The notes: a model not told the origin generated them from the sequence alone. A stretch of 49,877 bases of DNA from Burkholderiaceae bacterium (GCA_947447945.1 CANFLR010000011.1:1-49877); one strand, 5' to 3'; shown: positions 8,643 through 17,606, numbered from the stretch's first letter. Made by a program: numbers and translations.

Positions 8643-9440
8643 ATGCAAACCATCACTACTTCTCATGGCGTCAAGATCGCCTATTCAATTGAGGGCAATG
8701 GCCCCTGGCTCACCTTATCCCATTCTTTAGCGAGCAATATGGATATGTGGAATCCACAAATGTCGATCCTCACAGAGCATTTCAAGGTATTGCGCTTTGA
8801 TACCCGAGGACATGGCCATAGCTCAGCCCCCATGGGTCCTTACAGCCTTGATGATCTCGCTCAAGATGTAGTCGATTTGTTCAACGCCCTCGGTATCAAA
8901 CAAACCCATTGGATTGGCTTATCAATGGGTGGGATGATCGGACAAACCTTGATCTTGCAACATCCTCACTTATTTAGTTCGCTGGTATTAGCAGACACTA
9001 CTAGCAAACGTCCCGAGAATGCAAAAGAAATGTGGGGGGCTCGCATTGCCCAAGCAAGGACTCGGGGAATGCCTGCAATGGTTGAGAGCACCCTAGAGCG
9101 CTGGTTTTGTGCTGATTTCAGAGAGCTTCATCCGGAGATCATTCAAGAGATCACTCACGGCATTGAAACAACCTCTCTCAATGGCTTTTGTGGCTGCTGT
9201 GAAGCAATTGCCACCATCGACACCTTCAATCGCCTCAAGGAGATTTCTTGCCCAACCCTCATTTTAGTTGGAGAGCAAGACCACGGCACCCCTCCAGAGA
9301 TGGCGCATGCCATGAAAGCGCAAATGCCTAAGGCATCTTTTCAGGCAATACCCAATGCTGGGCATATCTCGAATGTTGAGCAGCCCAAGGTATTCAACCA
9401 ACATCTTATCGATTTCTATACCCAGGCAGCTTTGATTTAA
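8643..9440 (+). CDS. Alpha/beta hydrolase, 3-oxoadipate enol-lactonase (PcaD)-like
   Basis: A 265-residue cytosolic alpha/beta hydrolase. The catalytic triad is readable: nucleophile Ser94 in GLSMGG, Asp213 in GEQDHGTPP and His241 in NAGHISNVEQP. The sequence FDTRGHGHSSAP (52-63) and the family length fit PcaD-type enol-lactonases, which open 3-oxoadipate enol-lactone in the beta-ketoadipate pathway. No other pca gene is visible in the window, so the precise substrate is open and another lactone or ester is possible. It is the last gene of the trhO-Bug-ModA-like-Bug operon and is convergent with a small monooxygenase gene 7 bases away. Confidence 0.88.
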   Translation: MQTITTSHGVKIAYSIEGNGPWLTLSHSLASNMDMWNPQMSILTEHFKVLRFDTRGHGHSSAPMGPYSLDDLAQDVVDLFNALGIKQTHWIGLSMGGMIGQTLILQHPHLFSSLVLADTTSKRPENAKEMWGARIAQARTRGMPAMVESTLERWFCADFRELHPEIIQEITHGIETTSLNGFCGCCEAIATIDTFNRLKEISCPTLILVGEQDHGTPPEMAHAMKAQMPKASFQAIPNAGHISNVEQPKVFNQHLIDFYTQAALI

Positions 9441-9447
9441 ATCAGAG

Positions 9448-9756
9448 TCAAACTGAGGTGGACTTCCCAACTAAGGTGAAGTGCTCAACTACTGGTGGCT
9501 TTGCAAAAAAAGGCCCCACAATCGCCCGCCATTCTGCAAAAGCAGTAGATCCCCGAAAATCTACCGTGTGGTTTTCGAGGGTTTCCCAATAAATCAGTAA
9601 GACGTAGCGGGCAGGAGTTTCAACACAGTGGTTGACCTTAAACCCCCGGAACCCCTTAGATCGGCCAATAACCGTCTCCGCTCCCCGCAAAATGGCCTCC
9701 TCAAACTCCGCCTGCTTGCTAGGATCAATCTCAATATCACAGTGCTCCAAAATCAT
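9448..9756 (-). CDS. Antibiotic biosynthesis monooxygenase (ABM) domain protein
   Basis: A 102-residue single-domain ferredoxin-like fold. MILEHCDIEID, the central GFRGFKVNHCVE and the strand YVLLIYWETLENH are typical of ABM proteins, which act on quinones, aromatics or haem, or only dimerise. I start at 9756 because AAAGGA lies nine bases upstream; a start at 9786 would add ten residues without family support. It is a lone leftward gene between two rightward groups, starting 91 bases from the divergent Bug gene. The exact reaction is not deducible. Confidence 0.82.
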   Translation of the reverse strand: MILEHCDIEIDPSKQAEFEEAILRGAETVIGRSKGFRGFKVNHCVETPARYVLLIYWETLENHTVDFRGSTAFAEWRAIVGPFFAKPPVVEHFTLVGKSTSV

Positions 9757-9847
9757 CGCTTTTCCTTTACCCAAACACATTGTCATAAATAGTAAAATTC
9801 ACCTGCATTGGCAGATTAATCCAAAAACCCTCACCTGGACTCGAAAC

Positions 9848-10849
9848 ATGTCTAATAACCCTAGTCGGCAAGCGCCGATTTTTTTATCCTACTGCATTGT
9901 GGCTGCTTTCAGTTTGCTCACCAGCTTAAATGCGCTAGCACAGTCGGCTACTACCTACCCTACTAAGACGATCCGTTTAATTGCCCCGGTCGCCGCAGGT
10001 GGTGGCCTAGATCACCTCGCTAGACTCGTAGCTGAACGTTTATCCAGAAGCCTTGGTCAAAGCATCATCGTGGACAATCTTTCAGGTGGTGGCGGTGCGA
10101 TCGCAGGACAAACTACAGCAAAAGCTTCGCCTGATGGCTATACACTCATGGTCTCTTATGTTGGGACCCATGGGACCAATCCCGCCGTTAGAAAACTCAA
10201 CTACGATGCCATCAAAGATTTCACCCCGATTGGCATGATTGGCGCCACGCCAAACGTTCTCATTGTGAACACTAACGTTCCTGCTAAAACATTAGGCGAG
10301 TTTGTTGAATATGCCAAGAAAAATCCAGCAAAGTTAACTTATGGAACCGCAGGCCCTGGAACGCTCACTCACCTTGGTATGGAGCAGTTCAAGATGGCCG
10401 CCGGAATCTTTATGGTTCACGTGCCATATCGCGGAATTGCGCCAGCGTTTACTGATCTCCTTGGTGGACAGACTGATGCGATGCTGCCTACTCTATTTGC
10501 AGCAAATCCCTATCTCAAAACAGGTCGTGTTCGCCCACTTGCTGTTACTGGTCAAAAACGCAGTTCAGCTGAACCTAATATTCCAACTTTCAAAGAATTG
10601 GGTTATCCCGGTTTCGATGGGCAGCAGTGGTATGGCATATCTGGGCCTGCAGGCATACCTGACGCCATTGTGAATAAGCTCAATGCCGAACTCAATAAAG
10701 TCTTGGCAAGCCCTGAATTTGCGCAAGAGATGTCCAGTGAAGCAATGACACTGATGCCGATGACGCCCCAACAATTTGGCACCTATATCAAGGAAGATAT
10801 TGCACGCTGGACCAAGGTTGCCAAAAGCCGTCAAATTGAAATTGAATAA
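9848..10849 (+). CDS. Bug/TctC-family periplasmic solute-binding protein
   Basis: A 333-residue exported binding protein. The signal peptide ends near NALAQS and the mature part begins TTYPTKTIRLIAPVAAGGG, with LDHLARL supplying the family's Asp. The start at 9848 (MSNNPSRQ) gives a standard signal peptide; an open frame reaching back to 9632 runs antisense through the ABM gene and is not expected to be translated. It leads a rightward group followed after 52 bases by MmgE/PrpD and a D-2-hydroxyacid dehydrogenase, so a hydroxy di- or tricarboxylate is a reasonable guess for the ligand. Confidence 0.92.
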   Translation: MSNNPSRQAPIFLSYCIVAAFSLLTSLNALAQSATTYPTKTIRLIAPVAAGGGLDHLARLVAERLSRSLGQSIIVDNLSGGGGAIAGQTTAKASPDGYTLMVSYVGTHGTNPAVRKLNYDAIKDFTPIGMIGATPNVLIVNTNVPAKTLGEFVEYAKKNPAKLTYGTAGPGTLTHLGMEQFKMAAGIFMVHVPYRGIAPAFTDLLGGQTDAMLPTLFAANPYLKTGRVRPLAVTGQKRSSAEPNIPTFKELGYPGFDGQQWYGISGPAGIPDAIVNKLNAELNKVLASPEFAQEMSSEAMTLMPMTPQQFGTYIKEDIARWTKVAKSRQIEIE

Positions 10850-10901
10850 AACGCTCAAGTCAATCTTAAAAATTCACCATCAACTAAAAACCGGAATTTA
10901 A

Positions 10902-12275
10902 ATGTCTCAAGTCATTCAAGCAGCAGCCGATCTCAACGCCCCTCCCGTTACCAAAATCTTGGCAGAGTTCGTTAACTCCCATCCCAGTCAAGGCTGGGCT
11001 CCAGAAGTAGATCACGAAGCCCATCGTACATTTTTAAATTGGCTGGGTTGTGCAATTGGCGCTGCCAATCACGAAAGTGTCGCAGCATCCTTAGCAGCAA
11101 TTCAGGAATTCCAGCCAGCGCCTCAAGCAAGTATTCTGGGTCGTAAAGAGCGTGTAGATATGGGTGGTGCAGCGCTCATTAATGGCATTAGCTCACACAC
11201 CTTTGATTTTGATGACACCCACTTAAAAACGGTGATCCATCCTGCTGGCCCGGTTGCTTCTGCAATCCTGGCTTTGGGTGAACACATCAATGCGAATGGT
11301 CGCCAAATAATTGACTCACTCATTTTGGGGATTGATGTTGCCTGTCGCGTAGGTAATGCGATGTACCCAGACCATTACCATCGTGGATGGCACATCACTG
11401 GCTCCACTGGCATGCTGGGCTCTGCTGCTGCCTGTTCACGTTTGCTAGGTCTTGATCTCCAGAAAACGACAATGGCTCTGGGTATTGCAGCTTCTCAACC
11501 CGTTGGTATGCGTGAGCAGTTTGGCACCATGACTAAGCCCTTCCATCCAGGTGGGGCAGCGCGTGCAGGACAACTATCCGCCCTCTTGGCCAAACATGGC
11601 TTTACCGCTAGCCCTAAGGCATTGGAAGCAGGCCGTGGCTATATGCAAACCGTGTCTACCAAATGTGATTGGTCAGAAATTGATCGCGCACTTGGTAAAT
11701 CATTCGAGATCTCCTTAAATACTTATAAGCCTTTTGCTTGTGGCATCGTTATCCACCCCGCTATTGATGCCTGCGCGCAATTACGCGCCCAAGGCGTTAA
11801 AGCCGAAGAAATTGAACGGATTGAATTGCGTGTTCACCCACTCGTCTTGGAGTTAACAGGCAAGAAAACCCCTAAGGATGGCTTAGAAGGTAAATTTAGC
11901 GTCTACCATGGCTGCGCAGTTGGCCTGATCTTTGGTCAGGCTGGTGAAGGTGAGTATGCCGATGACATCGTTAATCGCGCTGATGTGGTCGCCTTACGCG
12001 CTAAAGTCAACGCAACAACCGATACCGCGATTAGCGAAGCCTCGGTCGATGTCAAAGCGATTCTCAAAGACGGTAGAGAAGTACATGTCTTCGTTCAAAA
12101 TGCAATTGGCTCTGTTGAAAACCCCATGAGCGATGCAAACTTAGAGCAAAAGTTCACTAGCCTAGCTGAACCTGTCATTGGAAAAGAAAAAACTCAGCAG
12201 CTGATTTCAGCATTATGGAAATTAGGTAGCGCATCCGATCTCAAGCAGATATTAAATCTTTGCACCCCAAACTAA
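10902..12275 (+). CDS. MmgE/PrpD family protein (2-methylcitrate dehydratase-like)
   Basis: A 457-residue cytosolic protein of the MmgE/PrpD fold, whose known members include 2-methylcitrate dehydratase, cis-aconitate decarboxylase and iminodisuccinate epimerase. Visible hallmarks are NWLGCAIGAANHES, the SHTFDFDDTH segment (about residues 97-106), YHRGWHITGSTG and KPFHPGGAARAG, in family order and at normal length. No other prp gene is adjacent, so this is probably not the methylcitrate-cycle enzyme. Next to a D-2-hydroxyacid dehydrogenase and a Bug protein it may dehydrate or isomerise a scavenged hydroxy acid. Confidence 0.9.
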   Translation: MSQVIQAAADLNAPPVTKILAEFVNSHPSQGWAPEVDHEAHRTFLNWLGCAIGAANHESVAASLAAIQEFQPAPQASILGRKERVDMGGAALINGISSHTFDFDDTHLKTVIHPAGPVASAILALGEHINANGRQIIDSLILGIDVACRVGNAMYPDHYHRGWHITGSTGMLGSAAACSRLLGLDLQKTTMALGIAASQPVGMREQFGTMTKPFHPGGAARAGQLSALLAKHGFTASPKALEAGRGYMQTVSTKCDWSEIDRALGKSFEISLNTYKPFACGIVIHPAIDACAQLRAQGVKAEEIERIELRVHPLVLELTGKKTPKDGLEGKFSVYHGCAVGLIFGQAGEGEYADDIVNRADVVALRAKVNATTDTAISEASVDVKAILKDGREVHVFVQNAIGSVENPMSDANLEQKFTSLAEPVIGKEKTQQLISALWKLGSASDLKQILNLCTPN

Positions 12276-12300
12276 CTCGCTCAGATAGGCCGCATTCATC

Positions 12301-13278
12301 ATGACTCAACTACCAAACATTGTCATTCTTGGTGACTATGAACGCGCCCTACGACGTTTTTCTAAATGGGACAAGCTTGATCAACAAGCAAGTCTAACGA
12401 TTCATCATGAGCCTTTGCGCGACGAAGCTTTATATGAAGCCGTCAAAGATGCTGATGCCATTGCCATCGTACGAGACCGATCTCCCTTCAATGAGGCCAT
12501 GATTGCCCGCCTACCGAAGTTGAAATTCTTAATGTTTACAGGCGAGCGGAATGGCACATTAGAAGCGAGTGCTCTCGTATCCAGAAATATCCCCATGGGA
12601 TGCACCCCTGGCGGACCCTCAAAAGAAACAACTGCTGAATTAACTTGGGCATTGATTTTGGGCGCCTCCAAGCGCTTGATAGAAGAAAACAAACTGATTG
12701 CATCCGGCGGTTGGCGCGATGAGTTCTCTCTCTTGCCAATGCTCTCCGGTCAGCGTCTCGGTGTCATGGGTTTGGGTGCGATTGGCAGTCGTGTCGCTAG
12801 AGTTGGTCATGCATTTGGCATGGAGGTCGTCACCTGGAGTCCGCGCATGACCCCAGAGCGCGCTGCTGCAGAGAATGCGACATCAGTGAGTCTTGATGAG
12901 TTACTCAGGACGTCAAAAATAGTGACGATGCATTTGGTTGCGGGACCAGGCACAAAGGGTATTATCAGCGCCGATCAGCTTGCCTTAATGCGTGATGATG
13001 CAATTTTAGTCAATACCTCGCGTGCAGCCCTCATTAATATGCAGGATCTTCGCAAGGCACTCATCGCCGGGCGTCCAGCTCAAGCTGCGGTGGATGTATT
13101 TGATGTTGAACCTCTCCCTAAAGAGGATTCTTTGCGTAATACACCTGAGCTCTTGGTAACCCCTCACTTAGGTTTTATTGCTGAACCGATTTTTAAAATA
13201 TTCTCTCAAGGCATTACTGAAAATTTAGAGGCCTGGCTTGATGGCAAACCTATCCCCCACCCCTTTCGGCCCCAATAA
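12301..13278 (+). CDS. D-2-hydroxyacid dehydrogenase family protein (NAD-dependent)
   Basis: A 325-residue cytosolic oxidoreductase that should interconvert a D-2-hydroxyacid and its 2-oxoacid. The nucleotide site GLGAIGSRVARV (about 156-167) is followed by the three catalytic residues of the family: Arg in VNTSRAALIN, Glu in DVFDVEPLP and His in VTPHLGF. It begins 25 bases after the MmgE/PrpD gene and 11 bases before the chromate transporter pair, so all are probably one transcript. A second family member lies at 21124-22053 but differs in its N-terminal domain, so different substrates are likely. Confidence 0.92.
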   Translation: MTQLPNIVILGDYERALRRFSKWDKLDQQASLTIHHEPLRDEALYEAVKDADAIAIVRDRSPFNEAMIARLPKLKFLMFTGERNGTLEASALVSRNIPMGCTPGGPSKETTAELTWALILGASKRLIEENKLIASGGWRDEFSLLPMLSGQRLGVMGLGAIGSRVARVGHAFGMEVVTWSPRMTPERAAAENATSVSLDELLRTSKIVTMHLVAGPGTKGIISADQLALMRDDAILVNTSRAALINMQDLRKALIAGRPAQAAVDVFDVEPLPKEDSLRNTPELLVTPHLGFIAEPIFKIFSQGITENLEAWLDGKPIPHPFRPQ

Positions 13279-13289
13279 GACAATTCATT

Positions 13290-13829
13290 TTGAAGACACT
13301 CAGTCCCCTCCAGTTATTTATTATCTTTAGCAAAATTGGTTTTTCTGGTTTTGGAGGTGTGCTTCCTTGGGCGCGGCGGACACTCGTCGAACGCGATAAA
13401 GTCCTTAGCTCTGAAGAATTTAGTGCCATGCTTGGTATTTGCCAAATCGCTCCCGGTCCTAATATTATTGGTTTAGCAGTTTGCGTTGGCTCACGCTTTG
13501 CTGGAATAAGAGGAGCAATTGCTGCGCCACTAGGACTTACCGTAGGTCCCATTTTGGTGGTGCTGATATTGGCACTGGTTTATGACCGCTATAACCAACT
13601 CGATGCAGTCAAAGGGGCCTTAAGTGGCATCTCTGCCGTCGGTATTGGGTTGGTGGCATCCACTGGATTCAAAATGCTCCGCGATGAGTTTCGCTATCCT
13701 CCAATGCTCATCGCCGTGATTGCTACGATTCTTGCTGCAACATATTTTCATTTGGGTTTAGGCTGGGTAGTTTTACTGATTGCTCCATTAGCCCTATTTC
13801 TTGCTTGGAAGAAAGCGCATAAGGTATGA
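13290..13829 (+). CDS. Chromate transporter, N-terminal-type half protein (ChrA family)
   Basis: A 179-residue membrane protein representing one half of ChrA. SGFGGVLPWARRTLVE near the N-terminus and QIAPGPNIIGLAV are the family motifs, followed by about five hydrophobic segments. It begins with TTG at 13290; no better ATG keeps the conserved N-terminus. It overlaps the next gene by 4 bases (ATGA), as expected for a short-chain pair that works as a heterodimer. In known pairs the substrate is chromate or sulfate. Its position inside an organic-acid group suggests another anion may be carried here. Confidence 0.88.
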   Translation: MKTLSPLQLFIIFSKIGFSGFGGVLPWARRTLVERDKVLSSEEFSAMLGICQIAPGPNIIGLAVCVGSRFAGIRGAIAAPLGLTVGPILVVLILALVYDRYNQLDAVKGALSGISAVGIGLVASTGFKMLRDEFRYPPMLIAVIATILAATYFHLGLGWVVLLIAPLALFLAWKKAHKV

Positions 13830-14347
13830 GCGTCTTACTGAGTCTTCTCGCCAAGCTTTCGGGATTGTCTCTTGTAGCATTTGGTGGGGTCAATGCACTA
13901 CTGCCGACCATCTTTGATGTCATGGTGAATCAAGAGCATTGGATCGACGGGCAAACCTTCTCAGATTACTTTGCAATAGCCCAAGCTGCGCCAGGTCCAA
14001 ACTTTATGATCATCGCTTTACTGGGATGGCATATTTATGGTGTTCTAGGTGCTTTTTTGGCGAGCTTTGCCATTGCCCTGCCATCCTCTATTTTAATTTT
14101 CTTCCTACAGCGTCTGATTTTAGGTATTCAAGATCCCTTCAAGAAGAAAACCATTCAATACGCTGCAGCAACACTGGCCATCGGATTAATCCTCTCTTCA
14201 GCCTGGCAAATTGCGATTCAAATTAACCATAGCGTAGCTATGCATGTCTTGACCATTGCGACCATTGGATTAACCTTATTCACACGCTGGCACCCTTTAT
14301 ATCTCATTGCTATTGGAGCGGTGCTTGGGGTGCTTGGCTTCATATAA
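13826..14347 (+). CDS. Chromate transporter, second half protein (ChrA family)
   Basis: A 173-residue membrane protein, the partner of the preceding gene and translationally coupled to it. LSLVAFGGVNALLPTIFD and AQAAPGPNFMIIALLG are the second-half versions of the FGG and PGP motifs. Five or six hydrophobic stretches follow. The two proteins together have the size of a full-length ChrA. A Bug gene with its own ribosome site follows after 48 bases. Confidence 0.88.
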   Translation: MSVLLSLLAKLSGLSLVAFGGVNALLPTIFDVMVNQEHWIDGQTFSDYFAIAQAAPGPNFMIIALLGWHIYGVLGAFLASFAIALPSSILIFFLQRLILGIQDPFKKKTIQYAAATLAIGLILSSAWQIAIQINHSVAMHVLTIATIGLTLFTRWHPLYLIAIGAVLGVLGFI

Positions 14348-14395
14348 ATTTCAAGATATGATGGGTTCGAAATAGTTTTCAACTAGAGGAAATAT

Positions 14396-15376
14396 ATGCG
14401 CTTGATGAAATTCGCCGTTGTAGCATTAGCTTTGGCAGCATCGCTTTTAAGCCCGATGACGAGCTCGGCCCAGTCAATCTACCCCAACAAACCTATCAAT
14501 TTTATTGTGCCCTATGGTGCAGGTGGTGGCGCAGATTCTCGAAGCCGTCAAATCGCTCAAAAGATGAGTGTGCTTCTTAATCAACCCATCATCGTCGATA
14601 ACAAACCTGGTGCCGGTGGCAATATTGGCACGGAGTTCATTGCAAGAGCAGCTCCCGATGGTTACACCATTGGAATGGGTAACTTTGCCCCAATGGCGGT
14701 TAATAAAACCCTCTTTGGCAATTTGCGTTACGACCCAGAGACTGACCTTACTCCAATTATTCTGATTGAAAAAGGCCCACTTGTTCTGGTTGTAAATCCA
14801 AGTTCACCCTATAAAACTGTGAAAGATATCGTTGAGGCAGCAAAGGCCAAGCCTGGCGTTCTCACCTTCTCTTCTGGTGGTATTGGTGGCAGCCATCAAC
14901 TCTCCGCTGAATTGTTTAAACAAAGTGCTGATATTGATATGATTCATGTGCCCTATAAGAGTGGTTCTGCTGCACTCACAGATCTGATGGCTGGTAGCGT
15001 CAATATGATGTTCGATCAAATGTATTCAGCAATGCCTAGCATCAAAGGCGATAAACTTCGTCCGATTGCCATCACCAGCAAAAAACGTTCGCCACTATTG
15101 CCCAATGTACCTACTTTTGCTGAGGTGGGCTACCCTAAGGTCGAAGTCTTAAATTGGCAAGGATTAATTGCGCCTAAAGGCACTCCTAAAGCGGTTATTG
15201 ACAAGCTCAATGCTGCCGCTAATGAGGCTCTGAAAGATCCTCAGTTAAGGGAGTTGATGCTGTCTCAAGGTAATGAAATCGGTGGTGGTTCGCCGGCAGA
15301 TTTTTCTGCCTTGATCAAATCGGAAGCTGCTAAGTGGAGTGCTGTCGTCAAGATAGCCAACATCAAACCAGAGTAA
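14396..15376 (+). CDS. Bug/TctC-family periplasmic solute-binding protein
   Basis: A 326-residue exported protein. The signal peptide ends at TSSAQS, with mature start IYPNKPINFIVPYGAGGGADSRSR. The conserved Asp is within GGADSR. The DNKPGAGGNIGTEF and APDGYTIGMGN strands are close to the family consensus. A good ribosome site (AGAGGAA) lies before ATG. It closes the Bug-MmgE/PrpD-dehydrogenase-ChrA group or forms its own unit, and is convergent with crcB after 9 bases. No membrane component accompanies it. Confidence 0.93.
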   Translation: MRLMKFAVVALALAASLLSPMTSSAQSIYPNKPINFIVPYGAGGGADSRSRQIAQKMSVLLNQPIIVDNKPGAGGNIGTEFIARAAPDGYTIGMGNFAPMAVNKTLFGNLRYDPETDLTPIILIEKGPLVLVVNPSSPYKTVKDIVEAAKAKPGVLTFSSGGIGGSHQLSAELFKQSADIDMIHVPYKSGSAALTDLMAGSVNMMFDQMYSAMPSIKGDKLRPIAITSKKRSPLLPNVPTFAEVGYPKVEVLNWQGLIAPKGTPKAVIDKLNAAANEALKDPQLRELMLSQGNEIGGGSPADFSALIKSEAAKWSAVVKIANIKPE

Positions 15377-15385
15377 TCGGTTTGA

Positions 15386-15769
15386 TTATTTGAGTGCTTG
15401 GTAACTCAAAATACCTAAGAAAGTCAGCGCTAGCGATCCAATCAGGTGAACTAGCGCTGTGCCAAGCGCCCAAGTCACTTCTCCGCGCTGCATTAACCCA
15501 ACCACTTCAGCTGAAAAGCTCGAGAAGGTGGTGAGGCCCCCAAGAAATCCCGTGATGACGAATAAGCGCCATTCTGGCGAGAGGCTGGGATTGTTACCAA
15601 AATAAGCTACCGCAAAACCAATCAAATAACCGCCTACCAAATTAGATATCAACGTGCCTAATGGAATCACTGATGCAAAACCGACGCTCAAAAGATTAAA
15701 GCCAGAGCGCAAGAGTGCGCCTATACCAGCACCACAAAAGATCGCAAAAATAGATAGCCACATATTCAT
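15386..15769 (-). CDS. crcB: Fluoride efflux channel CrcB/Fluc
   Basis: A 127-residue inner-membrane protein with four hydrophobic segments, the normal size of a Fluc subunit that forms dual-topology dimers and lets fluoride out of the cell. Signatures are [11 protein letters not shown] (first helix), the NLVGGYLIG segment with the conserved Asn, and [12 protein letters not shown], which carries the pore Phe/Ser/Thr residues. Starts at ATG 15769 or ATG 15763 are both possible. It starts 4 bases after the ygiD stop, so it is in one transcript with ygiD. I did not see a fluoride riboswitch upstream. Confidence 0.93.
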   Translation of the reverse strand: MNMWLSIFAIFCGAGIGALLRSGFNLLSVGFASVIPLGTLISNLVGGYLIGFAVAYFGNNPSLSPEWRLFVITGFLGGLTTFSSFSAEVVGLMQRGEVTWALGTALVHLIGSLALTFLGILSYQALK

Positions 15770-15773
15770 CACC

Positions 15774-16553
15774 CTACTGAATAGAAAAACTCAACATGCC
15801 AATGGAACTCATTTCGATTCCATCAATAATGACCTTGACCTCTTCATCCTCAGATTGCAAGGCAAGCATATATAAAGCTGGCCAGTAATGCTCTGGGGTA
15901 GGAATGGATAAATGAGCAGCATCCCCAAACAACTCCCAGTCAATCACCGTCTCATGGTGCTTGGCCAGTATCTCAGATACAAAAAAATCATTGAACTGTT
16001 GAGCCCATGGATAAGGCTCTGCATCATCTTGCCAGTGAATGGTTCGTAAATTATGGACAACATTACCGCTAGCCAAAATTAAAATATTCTCATCACGTAA
16101 GGGACGCAATAGCTTTGCCAACTCATAGTGTTCACGGGCTGACAGGGATCCATCTAGACTTAACTGCACTACCGGAACATTTGCATCTGGATAAAGGTAT
16201 TTGAGAACAGACCATGCACCATGATCAATACCCCATTCATTCTCTTCCATGACCACCGGAACATTCAATAATGCTTTTATACGCTCAGCCAATGCTGGAC
16301 TGCCAGGTGCTGGGTACTGAATATCGAACAGTGCTTGTGGGAAACCACCAAAATCATGAATCGTTTTGGGTTCAGACATTGCGGTAACCCAAACTCCCCG
16401 CGTAACCCAGTGCGCTGAAATTACCAAAATAGCGTCGGGACGCTTCAGCGATTTACCTAAACTGGTCCAAGCCGCTGTATAGCGATTGGGCTCTATGGCG
16501 TACATAGGACTGCCATGGCCAGCAAATACAGCAGGTTGGCGATGGCTAGTCAT
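15774..16553 (-). CDS. ygiD: YgiD-type extradiol dioxygenase (4,5-DOPA dioxygenase family)
   Basis: A 259-residue cytosolic class III extradiol ring-cleavage enzyme. It has the metal-ligand regions of the DODA/YgiD family: [11 protein letters not shown] at about 11-21, SAHWVTRG at about 46-53, and [15 protein letters not shown] in the middle. The family opens catechol-type rings such as DOPA with O2 and is widespread in bacteria with no assigned physiological substrate. It lies 12 bases after a 45-codon membrane protein gene and 4 bases before crcB. Confidence 0.9.
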   Translation of the reverse strand: MTSHRQPAVFAGHGSPMYAIEPNRYTAAWTSLGKSLKRPDAILVISAHWVTRGVWVTAMSEPKTIHDFGGFPQALFDIQYPAPGSPALAERIKALLNVPVVMEENEWGIDHGAWSVLKYLYPDANVPVVQLSLDGSLSAREHYELAKLLRPLRDENILILASGNVVHNLRTIHWQDDAEPYPWAQQFNDFFVSEILAKHHETVIDWELFGDAAHLSIPTPEHYWPALYMLALQSEDEEVKVIIDGIEMSSIGMLSFSIQ

Positions 16554-16565
16554 GAACAGATGGTG

Positions 16566-16703
16566 TTAGCCGAATACGTAACCAGTGTGTGCTGCAACCA
16601 ATGCAAACAAAATAGCTAAACTAGTAGCCACTGCCAACATCACGATTAAAGTAATAATCTTTTTGTTGACTTCTTCTTTAGGTAGGTTCTGCCATTCGTT
16701 CAT
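16566..16703 (-). CDS. Small single-span membrane protein, unknown function (45 aa)
   Basis: A 45-codon frame starting MNEWQNLPKEEVNKK and ending HTGYVFG. Residues 16-38 are one hydrophobic helix (IITLIVMLAVATSLAILFA), preceded by a charged N-terminus, so the protein is likely anchored with its N-terminus inside. A proper ribosome site (AAGGA, seven bases before ATG) and the short distance to ygiD (12 bases) support translation and co-transcription with ygiD and crcB. I do not recognise a family. It is an easily missed gene because of its length. Confidence 0.7.
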   Translation of the reverse strand: MNEWQNLPKEEVNKKIITLIVMLAVATSLAILFALVAAHTGYVFG

Positions 16704-16747
16704 GCTAAATCCTTATTAAACACATTAAATAATGGGGTCATTATCCA

Positions 16748-16915
16748 CTATCGACCACGACCAGCCTTACGCATCATCCCTTTTCCACCACCAAAACCGG
16801 CCTGAGGCCTTCCTGCTGGCCCAGAGGGACCTTTGGGAGCTGGTGGACGGGGTGCGGGCTTAGCCACAATGGGTTTAGCGGCGGTTTTTGATTCGGGTTT
16901 CTTTTCATCAGTCAC
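16748..16915 (-). CDS. Small basic Pro/Gly/Ala-rich protein, unknown function (55 aa)
   Basis: A 55-codon frame beginning with GTG (MTDEKKPESK) and ending RKAGRGR. It has a Lys/Pro/Ala-rich first half and a Gly/Arg-rich second half (GFGGGKGMM), very basic and without hydrophobic segments, so it is probably disordered. The start is supported by AGGAG six bases upstream. Composition resembles nucleic-acid-binding tails or ribosome-associated small proteins, but no family is recognisable. It reads in the same direction as the 45-codon gene 44 bases downstream and is divergent from the M50 protease gene 28 bases away. Confidence 0.6.
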   Translation of the reverse strand: MTDEKKPESKTAAKPIVAKPAPRPPAPKGPSGPAGRPQAGFGGGKGMMRKAGRGR

Positions 16916-16943
16916 AATTCACTCCTATAGATATCATATTGCC

Positions 16944-17606
16944 ATGATTACTGACTATTCTATCCAAGCCGTCGCCATTAATGCGATTCCTCTAATTTTT
17001 GCCATTACTATCCATGAGGCCGCCCATGGCTATGCCGCCCGAATGTTTGGGGATAACACGGCTTATGCCTTAGGGAGGGTTAGTCTAAACCCAGCCAAAC
17101 ACATTGATCCAGTAGGGACCATTTTGATCCCTCTAGTGCTGCTTCTAACGGGATCCCCCTTTCTGGTTGGTTATGCCAAGCCTGTCCCAGTGAATTTTGG
17201 GCGCCTTCGCAATCCTAGGATAGATTCCGTTTGGGTTGCCCTTGCTGGTCCAGGATCGAATTTCTTCCAAGCCCTCATTTGGCTTATTTTGCTGATAGTG
17301 CTTGTGGGCCTTGGGGTCGATGAAAAATTTCTGCTTTCGATGTCGCAAGCTGGTATCAGTTGGAATCTTGGCCTGCTGGTATTTAATCTCTTTCCGCTCC
17401 CACCCCTTGATGGTGGACGTATCCTTGCCAGCCTCCTGCCCGCTCGCCAATCCATTGCCTTGGGAAAGCTCGAGCCTTGGGGATTTTTTATCGTTTTAGG
17501 CCTAGTGTTCACTGGCATTATTGGCCACTTATGGATGGAGCCTCTAATGGGATTCTTTCAGTGGCTGATCATCCTCTTGACCAGCCCCCTTCGCCTGATT
17601 TTCTAG
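16944..17606 (+). CDS. Site-2 protease family (M50) zinc metalloprotease
   Basis: A 220-residue inner-membrane protein with about five hydrophobic segments. Zinc ligands and catalytic Glu are in ITIHEAAHGYA (His24, Glu25, His28). The third ligand region is NLFPLPPLDGGRIL, the usual PPLDGG form of the short M50 group. There is no PDZ or CBS domain, so it is of the compact type rather than RseP. I start at ATG 16944 because an upstream frame from 16833 runs antisense through the 55-codon gene. Substrates of this group are mostly unknown. Confidence 0.9.
   Translation: MITDYSIQAVAINAIPLIFAITIHEAAHGYAARMFGDNTAYALGRVSLNPAKHIDPVGTILIPLVLLLTGSPFLVGYAKPVPVNFGRLRNPRIDSVWVALAGPGSNFFQALIWLILLIVLVGLGVDEKFLLSMSQAGISWNLGLLVFNLFPLPPLDGGRILASLLPARQSIALGKLEPWGFFIVLGLVFTGIIGHLWMEPLMGFFQWLIILLTSPLRLIF

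Noticed and set aside
9632..9847. 72-residue N-terminal extension of the Bug gene at 9848
   Set aside because: It lies antisense to the ABM gene and would bury the signal peptide, so the downstream ATG is taken.
15380..16570. Fluoride riboswitch for crcB
   Set aside because: No recognisable motif upstream of crcB or ygiD; crcB seems to be read from the ygiD transcript.
16833..16943. N-terminal extension of the M50 protease
   Set aside because: The extension runs antisense through the 55-codon gene and precedes the normal family start.
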